Shown: positions 1-10,283, counted from the stretch's first letter. The stretch: 64,000 nucleotides of DNA from Aeromonas jandaei (GCF_037890695.1 NZ_CP149571.1:3068001-3132000); one strand, 5' to 3'. The notes: generated by a model from the sequence alone, not told the origin. Numbers and translations are program-made.

Positions 1-56
1 CAGTTGAATTGCCGATCACTGTAATTGCCTGAAAGCATAACAGCGGCATAACACCC

Positions 57-87
57 AAAGCCCCGGCCAGTTGCCGGGGCTTTCTTT
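57..87 (+). terminator. Intrinsic terminator just upstream of pyrD
   Basis: Perfect 11-bp inverted repeat (arm AAAGCCCCGGC, 5-nt loop) followed by CTTT. It probably ends a transcript entering from the left. It stops directly before the pyrD ribosome binding site (AAGGAG at 88-93), so pyrD either has its promoter further upstream and reads through, or the hairpin sits in its leader. Confidence 0.8.
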
Positions 88-98
88 AAGGAGCAAAG

Positions 99-1109
99 AT
101 GTTGTACCCCATCGCCAGGCATTTCCTGTTCAAACTCAATCCGGAACAGGCTCACGATCTCTCCATGAAATATTTGCCCCGCCTTCTTGGTACGCCACTC
201 GATTGTTTCTTCCGCCAGAATTTGCCGAAACGCCCCGTCACTGTCATGGGGCTTTCTTTTGCCAATCCGGTGGGGTTGGCGGCCGGTCTGGATAAAGATG
301 GGGAGTGTATTGATGCATTGGGGGCCATGGGATTTGGCTTTATCGAGGTAGGTACCGTTACCCCCAGACCGCAAAGCGGCAATGACAAACCGCGCCTGTT
401 CCGGGTTATTCCGGCTGAGGGGATCATCAACCGGATGGGATTCAACAACAAGGGGGTTGACCATCTGGTCGCGCGGGTCAAAGAGGCCAAATATCAGGGG
501 GTAATTGGCATCAATATCGGCAAAAACAAAGATACCCCCATCGAGCAGGGCAAGGATGATTACCTCTTCTGCATGGACAAGGTGTATGACCATGCCGGTT
601 ATATCGCCGTCAATATCTCATCCCCCAACACCCCGGGTTTGCGTTCACTGCAATATGGCGAGGCGCTCGATGAATTGCTCGCCGCGCTGAAAACCCGCCA
701 GCAGGAACTGGCCGCCCAATATAAAAAATATGTGCCGCTGGCGGTAAAAATTGCGCCGGATTTGAGCTTCGAGGAAATAGATCAGGTTGCCGCTTCGCTG
801 GTTCGTAATGGTATCGATGGGGTCATCGCCACCAATACCACCCTAGAGCGCGAGATGATTTACGACATGCCTCATGCCGGTGAAGCAGGTGGCCTGAGTG
901 GTCGTCCGCTGCAGCACAAGAGTACCGAGGTGATCCGTCATCTGGCCAAAGCGCTTGATGGGGCTCTGCCAATTATCGGGGTTGGTGGTATTGATAGTGC
1001 CATGGCGGCGCGGGAGAAATTGGCTGCCGGAGCCAGTCTGGTACAAATTTATAGCGGTTTTATTTATAAAGGACCGGGTCTGGTCAAAGAGATTGTGACC
1101 AATATTTAA
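99..1109 (+). CDS. pyrD: Dihydroorotate dehydrogenase (quinone), class 2
   Basis: 336 aa, the usual length for class 2 PyrD. It oxidises dihydroorotate to orotate with FMN and passes electrons to membrane quinone, the fourth step of pyrimidine synthesis; the amphipathic N-terminus (about residues 1-40) docks it on the inner membrane. Visible family motifs are [10 protein letters not shown] (about 64-73, FMN site), [16 protein letters not shown], and [10 protein letters not shown] (about 171-180), whose serine is the catalytic base of class 2 enzymes. Near the C-terminus IGVGGI and [10 protein letters not shown] bind FMN phosphate. The ATG has a strong AAGGAG six bases upstream. zapC follows on the same strand, as in Enterobacterales. 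Confidence 0.97.
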   Translation: MLYPIARHFLFKLNPEQAHDLSMKYLPRLLGTPLDCFFRQNLPKRPVTVMGLSFANPVGLAAGLDKDGECIDALGAMGFGFIEVGTVTPRPQSGNDKPRLFRVIPAEGIINRMGFNNKGVDHLVARVKEAKYQGVIGINIGKNKDTPIEQGKDDYLFCMDKVYDHAGYIAVNISSPNTPGLRSLQYGEALDELLAALKTRQQELAAQYKKYVPLAVKIAPDLSFEEIDQVAASLVRNGIDGVIATNTTLEREMIYDMPHAGEAGGLSGRPLQHKSTEVIRHLAKALDGALPIIGVGGIDSAMAAREKLAAGASLVQIYSGFIYKGPGLVKEIVTNI

Positions 1110-1118
1110 GAAATAGTT

Positions 1119-1197
1119 CGGGAGCCCTTTATTTGACGTTGCTGATTTCCTGCATATGGAATAAAGTCAACTGGTAATTATCAAGTAAGGGCTCCCG
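1119..1197 (+). repeat. 11-bp inverted repeat enclosing the pyrD-zapC gap and the zapC RBS
   Basis: CGGGAGCCCTT at 1119-1129 is the exact reverse complement of AAGGGCTCCCG at 1187-1197, with 57 bases between. The right arm contains the likely zapC ribosome binding site (AAGGG), two bases before the arm ends at the ATG (1199). A promoter-like TTGACG at 1133-1138 with TATGGA at 1155-1160 lies in the spacer. RNA reading through from pyrD could fold and mask the RBS, while RNA from the inner promoter would lack the left arm. The regulatory role is inference. Confidence 0.5.
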
Positions 1198-1198
1198 C

Positions 1199-1735
1199 AT
1201 GCTTATCCAACCGACCGATAGCTGGCAATGGCACTATGATGCCCAGAATGACCGTCTGATGTTGGACCTGTCTGATAACATGCTATTTGCCACCGAATAT
1301 AAAGGGCGGCAATTGGTACCCAGTTCATTTACCACCCAGCCTTTTTGTGTCGATGATGCGGCACTCTATTATCAATTGATGGATAAAGCGGCAGAACTGG
1401 CGTGGAGTATTCCTCATCAGGTTCAGTTGGTACTTAATGCCATCGCAGTGAGCCGTTTTTATAAACCCCTGATGCCACAAAGCTGGTTTTTTGGTGAACA
1501 GCACCCGGTTATATCGCCACAAAATGGCGATCTGGTCTGGATGAATACGCCCCACGGCAGAGGGGAATTTATGGTCATTGAAGCGGGTGATCAGGCCAGT
1601 GTCTGCATGAACCTGACCCAGGATTTTGTACTGACAACCAGCAAAACCTTGTCCCGTTTTGGCGTTATCAAGGTGATGAATAATCGGATGACCCCTCGTA
1701 TTGTCCTGACCGAGCAATATCGTCAGGTCAGCTGA
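1199..1735 (+). CDS. zapC: Cell division protein ZapC
   Basis: 178 aa, matching the roughly 180-aa ZapC family, and directly downstream of pyrD as in E. coli. ZapC is a cytoplasmic FtsZ-associated protein that promotes lateral bundling of FtsZ filaments and stabilises the Z ring. Family-like features include the tryptophan-rich N-terminus (TDSWQWHYD) and the MLDLSDNMLFAT segment. No signal peptide or membrane segment is visible. The assignment rests on sequence impression plus synteny. The start at 1199 is supported by AAGGG upstream, itself in an inverted repeat. Confidence 0.88.
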   Translation: MLIQPTDSWQWHYDAQNDRLMLDLSDNMLFATEYKGRQLVPSSFTTQPFCVDDAALYYQLMDKAAELAWSIPHQVQLVLNAIAVSRFYKPLMPQSWFFGEQHPVISPQNGDLVWMNTPHGRGEFMVIEAGDQASVCMNLTQDFVLTTSKTLSRFGVIKVMNNRMTPRIVLTEQYRQVS

Positions 1736-1737
1736 TG

Positions 1738-1762
1738 GCAGCCCTTTCGGGCTGCGTTATTT
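1738..1762 (+). terminator. Terminator after zapC
   Basis: GCAGCCC / GGGCTGC hairpin with a TTTC loop directly after the zapC stop codon, followed by GTTATTT. Confidence 0.7.
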
Positions 1763-1849
1763 CATGGTCATTATTCATGTTTTGTAAGGTCTAACAAGCC
1801 GATATCCATTATTGCTTGGCGATCTTCCGTCCAAGTTAGTCAAAAATTA

Positions 1850-2389
1850 TCACTCAAAGCGATCCATATGGGCGAAGTTGTCAGACTCCAGGACCCATCC
1901 TTCATGGCCTTTCTTGTCTCGTATTTTCACCCACCAATGGGTTTTTGGCCCTGAGCCATATTCAATCTCGGTACGAGTGTGGTCGTAGTCCAGGGTGTAG
2001 GTCTTTCCCTGGTACCAAAACAATCCTGCACCTTCACCTACCCAGCCAATGATCTCAAGCTGTTCACCCGCATGCATCGGTAGTAGCGGGCCTTCGTTTT
2101 TGTCGTTGTAACCCAGGGTGATTGGTTTCAATATATTAATGCGCCCGGTCTTTTCGGTAATGACCACGCCAGTCAGCCCTTGCACTTGCTGGCCACGTGG
2201 TACCTTGAATAACACTTTGGCTGCAGGAGAGGGCGATGCCCTGGCTATGATCTCCTGCTTGGTGAGCCACGTTTGGTAGGTACATCCTTCAAACGGGCAA
2301 CGGCCCCAGTCGTAATAAGGGAGTTCCAGCCTGGGGGTTGCGCTTGCACCTGCCACATAGAGTGATATCAACAACAGCAATCGTCTCAT
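1850..2389 (-). CDS. Exported SH3-domain-type protein
   Basis: About 179 aa from the ATG at 2389. That start is preferred over 2431 because it begins a clean signal peptide (MRRLLLLISLYVAGASA, cleavage near ASA-TP). The mature part has two Cys in a CPFEGC cluster near the N-terminus. Its C-terminal half ends in HWWVKIRDKKGHEGWV, the W-x-K-x...G-x-x-GWV signature of bacterial SH3 domains, which typically bind cell-wall peptides. It is probably periplasmic. It is unlike the neighbouring core genes and sits in an accessory patch between zapC and the chemotaxis operon. No specific function can be given. Confidence 0.65.
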   Translation of the reverse strand: MRRLLLLISLYVAGASATPRLELPYYDWGRCPFEGCTYQTWLTKQEIIARASPSPAAKVLFKVPRGQQVQGLTGVVITEKTGRINILKPITLGYNDKNEGPLLPMHAGEQLEIIGWVGEGAGLFWYQGKTYTLDYDHTRTEIEYGSGPKTHWWVKIRDKKGHEGWVLESDNFAHMDRFE

Positions 2390-2431
2390 AACGTGTGATC
2401 CCATCATGTTGGAAAGGCAAAAACCATCCAA

Positions 2432-2758
2432 TTATGCAGCACAATAGACTCTGGCCGAGCGGGGGGTATACAAACCAAAGGTTAAACCTCGGTATATAGA
2501 GTCCCAAAAGCTGACGCTGGTCTCGACCCGAACGATATTTTCAACACCATGGCAAATGGATGCCGCATCAATGGTGTCGTTTAATCCAATATCGATATCG
2601 GTAAAGAAAAAATGACTAGTGATCTCTTTCGACTCAACCCCACGTCCTTTACCAAAAGAAAACACTTGTGTTGCATTGACATCAACCGCTTGCGTGGCAC
2701 AGCCAGAATTGAAGGCGGCAAGAACGATAATAATGACAACTTTGTTTTTTAAAATCAT
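2432..2758 (-). CDS. Bor/Iss-family outer-membrane lipoprotein
   Basis: 108 aa. The N-terminus is a lipoprotein signal peptide with lipobox FNSGC (Cys at about residue 19). The mature part closely follows the lambda Bor / E. coli Iss family: ITSHFFF, then DTIDAASICHGVENIV, then LTFGLYTPRSARVYC at the C-terminus. Bor and Iss are small surface lipoproteins linked to serum (complement) survival and are usually carried by prophages or plasmids. Here the gene lies in a non-core patch with no phage structural genes around it. Family membership is fairly clear; a serum-resistance role in this organism is inference. Confidence 0.8.
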   Translation of the reverse strand: MILKNKVVIIIVLAAFNSGCATQAVDVNATQVFSFGKGRGVESKEITSHFFFTDIDIGLNDTIDAASICHGVENIVRVETSVSFWDSIYRGLTFGLYTPRSARVYCAA

Positions 2759-3171
2759 GGCAACCTGTCAGGCATCGGGGCGATAGGGAATTTGAGTAGG
2801 TGAGGTTTCATACCATTTATAGTGACCATGTGGCCACCCAAGACTGACATGGATATTGTAAGCAATTGTATCGTAAACTTTTACGAACTCTTTGCGAGTT
2901 TAGGAGCTGTAAATCTACTGGGTCGATTTCCGTAGTGATTGGAATCTCGAAGATTGATTTTGCGTTCCATATGCGTCTCATTTTGGGGCGCTGTAAAGCT
3001 ACCACGTTGTAGTTTGAAGCAAGTATGACCCAACTTCCTTTTGTAGACAGTTGCAAATTGATTACATGTCCATGGACGTTGAGATTGAACATTTTGGAAG
3101 TAATGTTGGCGGGAAATAAAAAGTGGCGGGAGGTACCGCCACTTTGCATCTGATCCTGTATTGAGCCTGCT
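2759..3171. other. Gene-poor stretch with one doubtful leftward ORF
   Basis: About 410 bases between the Bor-like gene and the MCP gene. An open frame on the minus strand (2817-3149, 110 codons) runs through it, but its protein has no recognisable domain and its composition looks atypical. It also overlaps the terminator hairpin at its start, and I see no convincing ribosome binding site. I treat it as probably non-coding or a decayed gene. The terminator of the chemotaxis operon lies at its right end. Confidence 0.5.
3112..3145 (-). terminator. Terminator of the chemosensory operon
   Basis: Read on the minus strand: perfect 10-bp stem (AAAGTGGCGG, 6-nt loop) followed by a T-rich tract TTTATTT. 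It lies 27 bases past the stop codon of the last MCP gene, so it closes the roughly 10-kb che operon. Confidence 0.85.
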
Positions 3172-4803
3172 TTAAACCTTGAAGAAGCGGATCCCCTCGT
3201 CGAGCTGTTTGATGATCTCGGTCAGCTGGGAGGCATCGTGGTTGACGCTCTCGGCGGCCGAGACGTTTTCCAGCGACATCTGGGTGATCTCCTCGACCGA
3301 TTGGGCGATCAGCTGGCTGGCCGCCGCCTGTTCATGCAGCATGGAGCTGATCTCCTGAATAAGGCCCACCACCTTGCGGGAGCTCTGATCGACCTGCGCC
3401 ATGGTGTGGCTGGAGTTGTCGGTAGTCTCGCGTACCGTGCCCATGCTGTCGGAGCAGGCGTTCATTCCCTTGACCGCGCCGGTTGCACCCTGCTGGATTG
3501 ACTGGAGCATCTCGTTGATCTCCTGGGTGGCCTGCGTGGTGCGGGCTGCCAGAGTACGCACCTCATCGGCAACGACCGCAAAGCCGCGGCCCATGTCGCC
3601 AGCCCGGGCGGCCTCGATAGCCGCGTTGAGCGCCAGCAGGTTGGTCTGATCGGCGACCCCCTGGATCATCACCGAGATCTGGCTGATGCGAGTGATGTCA
3701 TCAAACAATCCCTGCACCTGCTTGGCGGAATCGTTGACCGCATTGGTAACGCGCACCACCTCCTGTGACGCCCGCTTGACCTGCTCCTCACCGGCGTGAG
3801 CGATTTCACCGGACTCCATTACCACGCTGTTGGCCTGATTGGCAAAGGAGGAGAGCTGGGAGACCGAGGTAGTCAGCTCTTCAACCGATGCCGCTGTGTT
3901 GGCGGTCGCCAGCGATTGCTGCTGGGAGCTGGTATTGACTTGCTGCGCTGCGGCAACCAGCTGGGAGGAGCTGGCGCTGAGCCCTTCGGCGGCATGCTGC
4001 ATGGTGGATACGATGTTGCGCAAGCTACGGCGGGCGTTACCCATGGAGATCTGCATCTGAGTGATCTCGTCTTGCCCGTCACGATTATCACTGCCAGTGA
4101 GATAACCGGCGGCCAATTGTTTCAATTCGTCCATGATGTTGCCAAGCGGCAGGTTGATGCTCTGACTAAGCAGCCAGCCAAGCACTACCGAGAGGGCGAC
4201 TGATATTGTGATGATGGTGTAGGTTGCAGTGGAGATATCGGCAACGATCACATCGCTATCGTCATAGGCTTGTTTAGCCAGCCCCTGATTGATATCCACC
4301 AGCTTGCTGAGCAGGTCATCAGCGACCTGAAAGGTCGCCGCCGCTTCACCCTTCATCAATTTGACCGCGGTGTCGTTATCATTGGCATAGCTGGCTACCA
4401 TCGCCTTTTTGGCTGCTTCTTTGTAGAGGGGCCAGGCGCGATCAAAATCGGCCAGCGCCACTTTTTCCGGCTCGGTCAGCTCGGTCGCGCGATATTTGTT
4501 GAGCAGCTCGTTCATCTTCTGCTCGTAGCCATCCATTTTACTGGCGATGGCATCCATACCCGGTTTGGTCGGCTCAATCACATAATCAAACAGCGATCGG
4601 TTGTGATAAATAGCCTGCATATTGGCGTTGGATAGATCCTTTATCGGGATCAGCATGTTGAGATACATGTCATTCAACATGTCGTTGACGGTCGAGGTAT
4701 TTTGTTTGCCGTAAAATCCCACCCCGATCAGGATCAGGTTGACTAGCAAAAAGGCGAGCATCAGTCGCATTTTTATCGATACAAGACGGATCAGATTTAT
4801 CAT
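3172..4803 (-). CDS. Methyl-accepting chemotaxis protein (4-helix-bundle sensor)
   Basis: 543 aa from the ATG at 4803, chosen because TGAGGC lies 5-10 bases upstream; longer starts at 4815 and 4854 are possible. Order of parts: short cytoplasmic N-terminus, TM1 (about 15-35, [17 protein letters not shown]), periplasmic four-helix-bundle sensor, TM2 (about 195-215), HAMP, then a long coiled-coil signalling domain. The hairpin tip contains [19 protein letters not shown]. It ends in RFFKV with no CheR-docking pentapeptide. It is the last gene of the operon, 25 bp after the EAL gene. It would feed ligand signals into the CheA encoded here; the ligand is unknown. Confidence 0.93.
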   Translation of the reverse strand: MINLIRLVSIKMRLMLAFLLVNLILIGVGFYGKQNTSTVNDMLNDMYLNMLIPIKDLSNANMQAIYHNRSLFDYVIEPTKPGMDAIASKMDGYEQKMNELLNKYRATELTEPEKVALADFDRAWPLYKEAAKKAMVASYANDNDTAVKLMKGEAAATFQVADDLLSKLVDINQGLAKQAYDDSDVIVADISTATYTIITISVALSVVLGWLLSQSINLPLGNIMDELKQLAAGYLTGSDNRDGQDEITQMQISMGNARRSLRNIVSTMQHAAEGLSASSSQLVAAAQQVNTSSQQQSLATANTAASVEELTTSVSQLSSFANQANSVVMESGEIAHAGEEQVKRASQEVVRVTNAVNDSAKQVQGLFDDITRISQISVMIQGVADQTNLLALNAAIEAARAGDMGRGFAVVADEVRTLAARTTQATQEINEMLQSIQQGATGAVKGMNACSDSMGTVRETTDNSSHTMAQVDQSSRKVVGLIQEISSMLHEQAAASQLIAQSVEEITQMSLENVSAAESVNHDASQLTEIIKQLDEGIRFFKV

Positions 4804-4878
4804 ATAGAGCCTCATGCTGATGTATTTGCATTCCATGCCGAAATTACACGACACCTTAAATTTAAGTTATTTTCCCAA

Positions 4879-6108
4879 TCAGGGTTGGTCTGCCGGATAA
4901 ATAGCGTTTTTTGCCTGCCATTCGCCGAACCAGTGTGCAATCTGTTCAACCGGCAGCGGGCGACTGATGTAATAGCCCTGGGCTAAATCACACCCCAGCA
5001 AGGCCAGCTGATCCCAATCCTCTTCGCTCTCAACTCCCTCAGCGACGGTTTTGAGCCCCAGTTTTTGGCTCATCACAATGGCGGAGGTGAGGATGGCCAG
5101 CTTCTTGGGGCTGGTATGGGCATCGTGGACAAACTCCTTGTCTATCTTGATTTCGGTAAACGGGCAGCGGGACAGCTGTTTCATCGAGGAGTAGCCGGTG
5201 CCGTAATCGTCCATTGCCACACCGAAGCCACGCAGTCGCAGGCGGGCGAGGGTACCGAGCGACACGGCGAGGTTGGACATGAAGGTGGTCTCGGTGACTT
5301 CGATGATAATCGCCTGACAGGGCAGGCGATGGCCCTGCACGACCTCTACCATGGTTTCCACCAGCTTGTCGGTCGTCAGCAGTGAGACCGGCAGGTTGAT
5401 GGAGCAACTGAGCTGGCCGGCCTGCAGGGTGAGCTTGTTGAGTGCCTCGCAGGTGGCTTGCAGAAAGGCGTAGAAAAAATCGAGCGCCAGCGGCCCCTCT
5501 TCCAGATGATGAACGAAACAGACCGGAGGCAGGGTGCCATGTTCTGGGTGATGCCAGCGCACCAGCGCCTCAAAGCCATAGAGGCTGGCATCGTTCATGT
5601 TGATCTTGGGCTGCAAAAAGGGAACCAGCTGGCCTTGCTCCAGAGCATGGCGGACATCGTCGCTGGTGAAGGTGAGCTGCATCCATTTGTTGTTTTCCCG
5701 ATGAACCCGCGGATCGCAGTGCTGCAACATGTTGCGCAGATCCTGGGTTCTGAGCGGTTTGGCCAGTACGCCGATCACCTCCAGCGTGCCGGCATCGGCG
5801 ATGGAGTGGATAACATCCAGTACATCCCGATCCACGGCGCTCATCACGGCGACAAACATCTGATAGCCGGTGTGCTTCTCCAGTTGACTGATGAGCTCGA
5901 CCCCATCCATTCCCGGCATGTTGAGATCGGTCAGCAGCAGATCGACATGCTCCAGTTGCTGCAGCTTGTTGAGGGCATCCTGACCATCGCTGGCGAGATG
6001 GATCTGGCCAAAGCCAAGATCTTGCAGCAGACAGGTCACCTCATACTGCTGGGTACGGGAGTCATCGACCACCAGGGCATTGCGGCCCTGCCATTGTTCT
6101 AGGGACAT
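4879..6108 (-). CDS. Response regulator with EAL c-di-GMP phosphodiesterase domain
   Basis: About 409 aa from the ATG at 6108 (GAGGAACC upstream). An N-terminal receiver domain (about 10-130) has VVDDS, the phospho-acceptor in LLLTDLNMPGMDG, and a conserved Lys in AKPL. An EAL domain follows (about 155-400) with YGFEALVRWHHPEHG, EVTETTF, DDYGTGYSS, KIDKEFV and AEGVES. The catalytic residues appear intact, so active hydrolysis of c-di-GMP to pGpG is likely. Its place between cheB and an MCP gene suggests that CheA phosphorylation controls c-di-GMP, coupling chemosensing to the motile/sessile switch. That coupling is inference from context. Confidence 0.93.
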   Translation of the reverse strand: MSLEQWQGRNALVVDDSRTQQYEVTCLLQDLGFGQIHLASDGQDALNKLQQLEHVDLLLTDLNMPGMDGVELISQLEKHTGYQMFVAVMSAVDRDVLDVIHSIADAGTLEVIGVLAKPLRTQDLRNMLQHCDPRVHRENNKWMQLTFTSDDVRHALEQGQLVPFLQPKINMNDASLYGFEALVRWHHPEHGTLPPVCFVHHLEEGPLALDFFYAFLQATCEALNKLTLQAGQLSCSINLPVSLLTTDKLVETMVEVVQGHRLPCQAIIIEVTETTFMSNLAVSLGTLARLRLRGFGVAMDDYGTGYSSMKQLSRCPFTEIKIDKEFVHDAHTSPKKLAILTSAIVMSQKLGLKTVAEGVESEEDWDQLALLGCDLAQGYYISRPLPVEQIAHWFGEWQAKNAIYPADQP

Positions 6109-6119
6109 GGTGGTTCCTC

Positions 6120-7190
6120 TCAATCGGGACGGCCAAGCGTCTGGGTTATCTGGGCAAGGGACATCACTTCATCGATCCCGCCGTGGGCAATTGCCTCCTT
6201 GGGCATGCCAAAGACCACGCAACTCGCCTCATCCTGCGCGATGGTGCGAGCTCCGGTGTCATGTAGTTCACGCATACCGCGGGCGCCATCATCCCCCATG
6301 CCGGTCATGATGACGCCAAGGGCGTTATGACCGGCACTAACCGCTACCGAGCGAAACAGCACATCGACCGAGGGACAGTGACGAGAGACGGGGGGACCCT
6401 CTTTCACCTCAGCCAGATATTGGGTGCCGCTGCGCTGGATCAGCAGATGTTTGCCACCGGGTGCGATCAGCGCTACGCCGGGCAGCAGGCGATCGCCGGT
6501 GGCCGCCTCTTTGACTTCGATCTTCGAAAGGCCGTTCAAGCGCTCCGCAAACGAGGCGGTAAAGCGCCCCGGCATATGCTGCACGATGGCAAGCCCCGGG
6601 CAGGTGACCGGCAGTCTGGTCAGCAGATATTCAAGGGCCTGGGTGCCGCCGGTGGAGGTGCCAAGGGCGATGATCCGGTCGGTAGTGCGAAATTTGACCC
6701 GCTCCGGCGGGGGCGAGAGCATGGCATCGGCGGTGCGCTTGGGAGGGGGAGTAAAGCCGGGTTGCTGGTGGTCTGGCAGCAGGTTGCGCAGCTTGGCGTT
6801 GACGGCGGTACGGATCTCCTGGATCAGCTCGTTGGCCGATTGCTGCAGGAAGTTTTTAATGCCGACAGCGGGCTTGGTGATGATGGAGATGGCGCCGGCA
6901 GCCATGGCATCCAGGGTAATGGTGGCCCCCTCTTCGGTCAGGGAAGAGCAGATGATGACCGGCGTCGGGCGCTCGCTCATGATCTTGCGCAGAAAGGTGA
7001 GGCCATCCATGCGGGGCATCTCGATATCGAGAATGATCACATCCGGCCAACACTTCTTCATCTGCTGCATGGCGAAGATGGGATCGAATGCCGCCCCAAT
7101 TATTTCGATATCGGTAGCCTTGCCCAGCATCTGGGTCAGCACTTCCCGCACCAGTGCCGAGTCGTCCACGATCAATACCCGTATGGTCAT
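6120..7190 (-). CDS. cheB: Chemotaxis protein-glutamate methylesterase/deamidase CheB
   Basis: 356 aa. Receiver domain at 1-120 ([28 protein letters not shown]), a linker, and the methylesterase domain from about 170. Catalytic motifs are [10 protein letters not shown] (Ser nucleophile), VQHMPGRFT (His) and [12 protein letters not shown] (Asp). It removes methyl groups from receptor glutamates and deamidates glutamines, giving adaptation opposite to CheR. Its ATG overlaps the cheR stop by 4 bases (ATGA), a sign of translational coupling. Confidence 0.97.
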   Translation of the reverse strand: MTIRVLIVDDSALVREVLTQMLGKATDIEIIGAAFDPIFAMQQMKKCWPDVIILDIEMPRMDGLTFLRKIMSERPTPVIICSSLTEEGATITLDAMAAGAISIITKPAVGIKNFLQQSANELIQEIRTAVNAKLRNLLPDHQQPGFTPPPKRTADAMLSPPPERVKFRTTDRIIALGTSTGGTQALEYLLTRLPVTCPGLAIVQHMPGRFTASFAERLNGLSKIEVKEAATGDRLLPGVALIAPGGKHLLIQRSGTQYLAEVKEGPPVSRHCPSVDVLFRSVAVSAGHNALGVIMTGMGDDGARGMRELHDTGARTIAQDEASCVVFGMPKEAIAHGGIDEVMSLAQITQTLGRPD

Positions 7191-8050
7191 GTTTCATCCT
7201 TGAAAAGCTGAGGTTGGCAGCGATAGCGCGAAGGGGCCTCCTGCACCAGTGGCAGATCCTGCTGACGGATGATCTCCGAATGGCCGACCAGCAGATAACC
7301 ACCGGGCCTGAGCAGCTCACACAATTGGGAGAGCACCTGGCCTTTGGTCTCTTCGTTGAAGTAGATAAGCACATTGCGCAGAAAGATGACGTCGAACTCC
7401 CGCTCGATAAAGTTGCCGCAGGTGAGCAGGTTGAGGTTGGAGAATGACACTTTTCTGGCCAGCTCGGGTCTCACCCGCACCTTGCCCGCATATTCGTCGT
7501 GACCGCGTTGGAAATAGCGCATCCAGAGGTGGGGCGGGACATGCTGGGCCCGCTCCACGGCATAGATGGCACGCTGGGCAAAGGGGATCACCCGGGTATT
7601 GATGTCGGTGCCGTAGATCCGCCAGCGCTCGTTGATGCCGAGCTGTTCGGCCAGCACCATGGCGGCGGAGTAGGCCTCCTCACCGGTGGAGCAGGCGGCA
7701 GACCAGACCCGCAGTGGTTGATGGCGGCTAGCGTGCAGTTGTTCGGCATGGTGCTTCAGCCAGCTGAAGTGCTGTGCCTCGCGGAAAAAATAGGTTTCGT
7801 TGGTAGAGAGCAGATTGATGGCGAGCTGCCGCTCCTGCACATTCTGTGGCTGGTTGATCCGCTCCCAGTAGCCGTAGTAGCTGGTAAGATTGAGCGCCCG
7901 CAGCCGCTTGGCCAGGCGGGATTGCACCAGCGCCCGCTTGCAGGGGGCGAGATCGATGCCGGCGGCGGTGAAGATAAAGCGCCGGAACAGTTCGAACTCT
8001 TTTTGGGTTAGCACCGGCCCCTGATCCGGGGAGGTGAGGGATGCCGCCAC
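7187..8050 (-). CDS. cheR: Chemotaxis protein methyltransferase CheR
   Basis: 287 aa. It methylates receptor glutamates using S-adenosylmethionine. An N-terminal helical domain (about 15-90) is followed by the Rossmann domain with [15 protein letters not shown] (SAM-binding), IYGTDIN and [12 protein letters not shown]. The start is a GTG at 8050 that shares one base with the cheW TAG stop, and the gene ends in a 4-base overlap with cheB. Expression is therefore probably coupled along cheW-cheR-cheB. Confidence 0.97.
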   Translation of the reverse strand: MAASLTSPDQGPVLTQKEFELFRRFIFTAAGIDLAPCKRALVQSRLAKRLRALNLTSYYGYWERINQPQNVQERQLAINLLSTNETYFFREAQHFSWLKHHAEQLHASRHQPLRVWSAACSTGEEAYSAAMVLAEQLGINERWRIYGTDINTRVIPFAQRAIYAVERAQHVPPHLWMRYFQRGHDEYAGKVRVRPELARKVSFSNLNLLTCGNFIEREFDVIFLRNVLIYFNEETKGQVLSQLCELLRPGGYLLVGHSEIIRQQDLPLVQEAPSRYRCQPQLFKDET

Positions 8051-8583
8051 TAATAGCCCCCTTGCTCGCTGTTGAAGAGCTGGCTGGTAGTGGTCTCGGC
8101 CATGGCGCTCAGCTCGGCGATGGAGAGCGCTTTGTGCATGTCGAGCAGAATGGCGAACTGCTGGGCGATGGTGACCACCCCCTGAATGAAGTCGCCACGA
8201 ATATGGGCGCCAAAGGTCGGGGCCGGCTCTATGGTGTCGGTGGCAATCTCCAGCACCTCGCAGACGGAGTCGAGCAGCATGCCGATCTCCTGCTCTTCAC
8301 CATTGCTGTTGGGCAGTGAAAGGATTGCGACACAGGTGGTGGGCTGGATTGGGGTCTGCCCCCGGCCAAAGCGGATCGAGAGGTCGATGACCGGCACCAC
8401 GGCGCCCCGCAGGTTGATGATCCCCCTGACAAAGCGCGGCATCATGGGCACCGGCGTCATCCCCTCGAACTCGATGATCTCGCGGATGCAGCCGATATCG
8501 ACCCCGTAGAGCTCCCCTCCCAGCATGAAGGTCACGCAGTGGAAGTGGGAGGTGACAGTATCAGGGGCATGTGTTGTGCGCAT
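8050..8583 (-). CDS. cheW: Chemotaxis coupling protein CheW
   Basis: About 177 aa from the ATG at 8583, which has AGGAG at a good distance; the frame is open further upstream to 8616 but would overlap the MCP stop. It is a single CheW domain with FMLGGELYGVDIGCIREII at the start and RGIINLRGAVVPVIDL in the middle, the classical CheW signature. It links MCP tips to the CheA kinase in the array. It sits between an MCP gene (11 bp away) and cheR in the same operon. Confidence 0.95.
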   Translation of the reverse strand: MRTTHAPDTVTSHFHCVTFMLGGELYGVDIGCIREIIEFEGMTPVPMMPRFVRGIINLRGAVVPVIDLSIRFGRGQTPIQPTTCVAILSLPNSNGEEQEIGMLLDSVCEVLEIATDTIEPAPTFGAHIRGDFIQGVVTIAQQFAILLDMHKALSIAELSAMAETTTSQLFNSEQGGY

Positions 8584-8593
8584 TGGGCTGCTC

Positions 8594-10270
8594 CTAATAG
8601 TTGCTGAACTTGCCATCGTCTACTTCCCGCTCCAGATCGTCGTCATGGTGCAGGTACGGGTTCAGCGTGCTCTTTTTAGGGATGACCGGTCTGGCACTGT
8701 AACCGGCAGCATGAAACTGGGTGGGCTGACGGTTGTTGCCACCGCGCAGGGTGAACTGCTGCATCAGCTCCTGCAGTTGCAAAGCGGTGGAGCTGAGCTC
8801 TTCCGAGGTCGAACTCAGCTCCTCGGCCGAGGCGGCAGAGGCCTGCATGCCATCACTGATCTGGGTCACCGCAATATTGATCTGGGAGACGCTGGCCCGC
8901 TGCTCACGGGAGGCCGAAGCGATCTCCTGCACCAGAGTGGCAGTCTGATCGATCCCCGGCAGCATCTCCCGCAGCAGGGTGCCAGCCTGTTCGGCGACGC
9001 TGACCGAACGGCCAGCCAGCTCGCCAATCTCCTTGGCGGCATTTTGCGAGCGCTCCGCCAGTTTGCGTACTTCAGCTGCCACGGTGGCAAAGCCCTTGCC
9101 GTGTTCGCCGGCGCGCGCCGCCTCAATGGCAGCGTTGATGGCCAGCAGATCGGTCTTGTTGGCGATGTCGTTGATGATGGTGATGCGTGAGGCGATCTCC
9201 TTCATGGCGTGAACCATCTCGCCCACCGCCTTGCCGCTTTCGGTTGCACTGCTGGCCGCCTTGGTGGAGATGTTCTCGGTGACCTTGGCATTGTCGGCGT
9301 TCTGGCTGACGGTGGCCGCCATCTCCTCGACGGAGGCGCTGGTCTGCTCGACGCTGGAGGCCAGTTCGGAGGAGGTTTGTGACAGCGAGTTGGCGGTAGC
9401 TGCGACCTGTTCAGAGGCCGAGCCGATGGCTTCTGACATGGCACCTACCTCGTTGAGAATATCGGAGAGGCGGTGGGCCATGCTCTTGATGGCGTAGAGC
9501 AAGCTAGTGGTGTCATCGCTGCGCAGCTTGACCGGAGTCGAGAGATCCCCGGCGGCAACACGGGAAACCACCTGCACGGTATAGGAGGGATCGCCACCCA
9601 ACTGGCGCAAGATGCTGCGGGTGACCAGCATGGCCAGGATGAGACAGATAACAAAGGCTGTGCTGGAGATCACGAGGAGAAATTGCAGATTTTCCTGATA
9701 GATATTTTGGCTTTCGTCGAGCGAGCTCTTGGCAAGGGCAGTGTTTACATCGACCAGCTCGCGCAGAATGGCATCTGCGGCATCAAAGGCTGGACGCCCT
9801 TTCTCACTCATCATGCGGTATGCCTTGCGATCGGCATCTGCATCAACCCCCTGAGTCTGGGATAGCTTGAGAATGTCCCCCTGATACCCTTTGTAGACAG
9901 CCCACGCCTCATCAAAGCGGGATAGCAGGTCGATTTCGCGTTGGGTCAGGTAGGTTTTGCGGTAACTGGCCAGGAAGTCAAACATCCGCTTCTCGAACTT
10001 GCCCATATTGGTTAACGCCTGTTCCCTCAGGTCTGGATCCAGTTCGCCAATGTAGCGATAGAGGGCGCGATTCTGATAAACGGCGTAGACATTACTCGTT
10101 GCTATGTCTTTGATGGGTAAAAGCTGGTTGGCATGCATGTTGACAACCAGTTGTGCCATGGTGCGGGTGGAGCTGTAGCTGGTCGCCGTCAAGGCGATTA
10201 GCAGCACCATCAAGATGGAAAACGAGAGCACCAGTTTTGTTCTGACTTGCAAGTTGTGAAACCAGTCCAT
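8594..10270 (-). CDS. Methyl-accepting chemotaxis protein (4-helix-bundle sensor)
   Basis: 558 aa. TM1 about 11-31 ([19 protein letters not shown]), periplasmic 4HB-type domain to about 185, TM2 about 195-215 ([20 protein letters not shown]), HAMP with GGDPS, and the cytoplasmic methyl-accepting domain. The hairpin tip carries [19 protein letters not shown]. The tail is charged and ends DDGKFSNY with no NWETF-type tether. Its sensor resembles that of the MCP at the other end of the operon, so the two are probably paired receptors for this CheA cluster. The ligand cannot be told from sequence. Confidence 0.93.
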   Translation of the reverse strand: MDWFHNLQVRTKLVLSFSILMVLLIALTATSYSSTRTMAQLVVNMHANQLLPIKDIATSNVYAVYQNRALYRYIGELDPDLREQALTNMGKFEKRMFDFLASYRKTYLTQREIDLLSRFDEAWAVYKGYQGDILKLSQTQGVDADADRKAYRMMSEKGRPAFDAADAILRELVDVNTALAKSSLDESQNIYQENLQFLLVISSTAFVICLILAMLVTRSILRQLGGDPSYTVQVVSRVAAGDLSTPVKLRSDDTTSLLYAIKSMAHRLSDILNEVGAMSEAIGSASEQVAATANSLSQTSSELASSVEQTSASVEEMAATVSQNADNAKVTENISTKAASSATESGKAVGEMVHAMKEIASRITIINDIANKTDLLAINAAIEAARAGEHGKGFATVAAEVRKLAERSQNAAKEIGELAGRSVSVAEQAGTLLREMLPGIDQTATLVQEIASASREQRASVSQINIAVTQISDGMQASAASAEELSSTSEELSSTALQLQELMQQFTLRGGNNRQPTQFHAAGYSARPVIPKKSTLNPYLHHDDDLEREVDDGKFSNY

Positions 10271-10283
10271 GGTTTTGACTCCG

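Noticed and set aside
2817..3149. 110-codon minus-strand ORF between the Bor-like gene and the MCP gene
   Set aside because: No recognised domain, no good RBS, and its start lies in the che operon terminator. Kept only as a doubtful frame.
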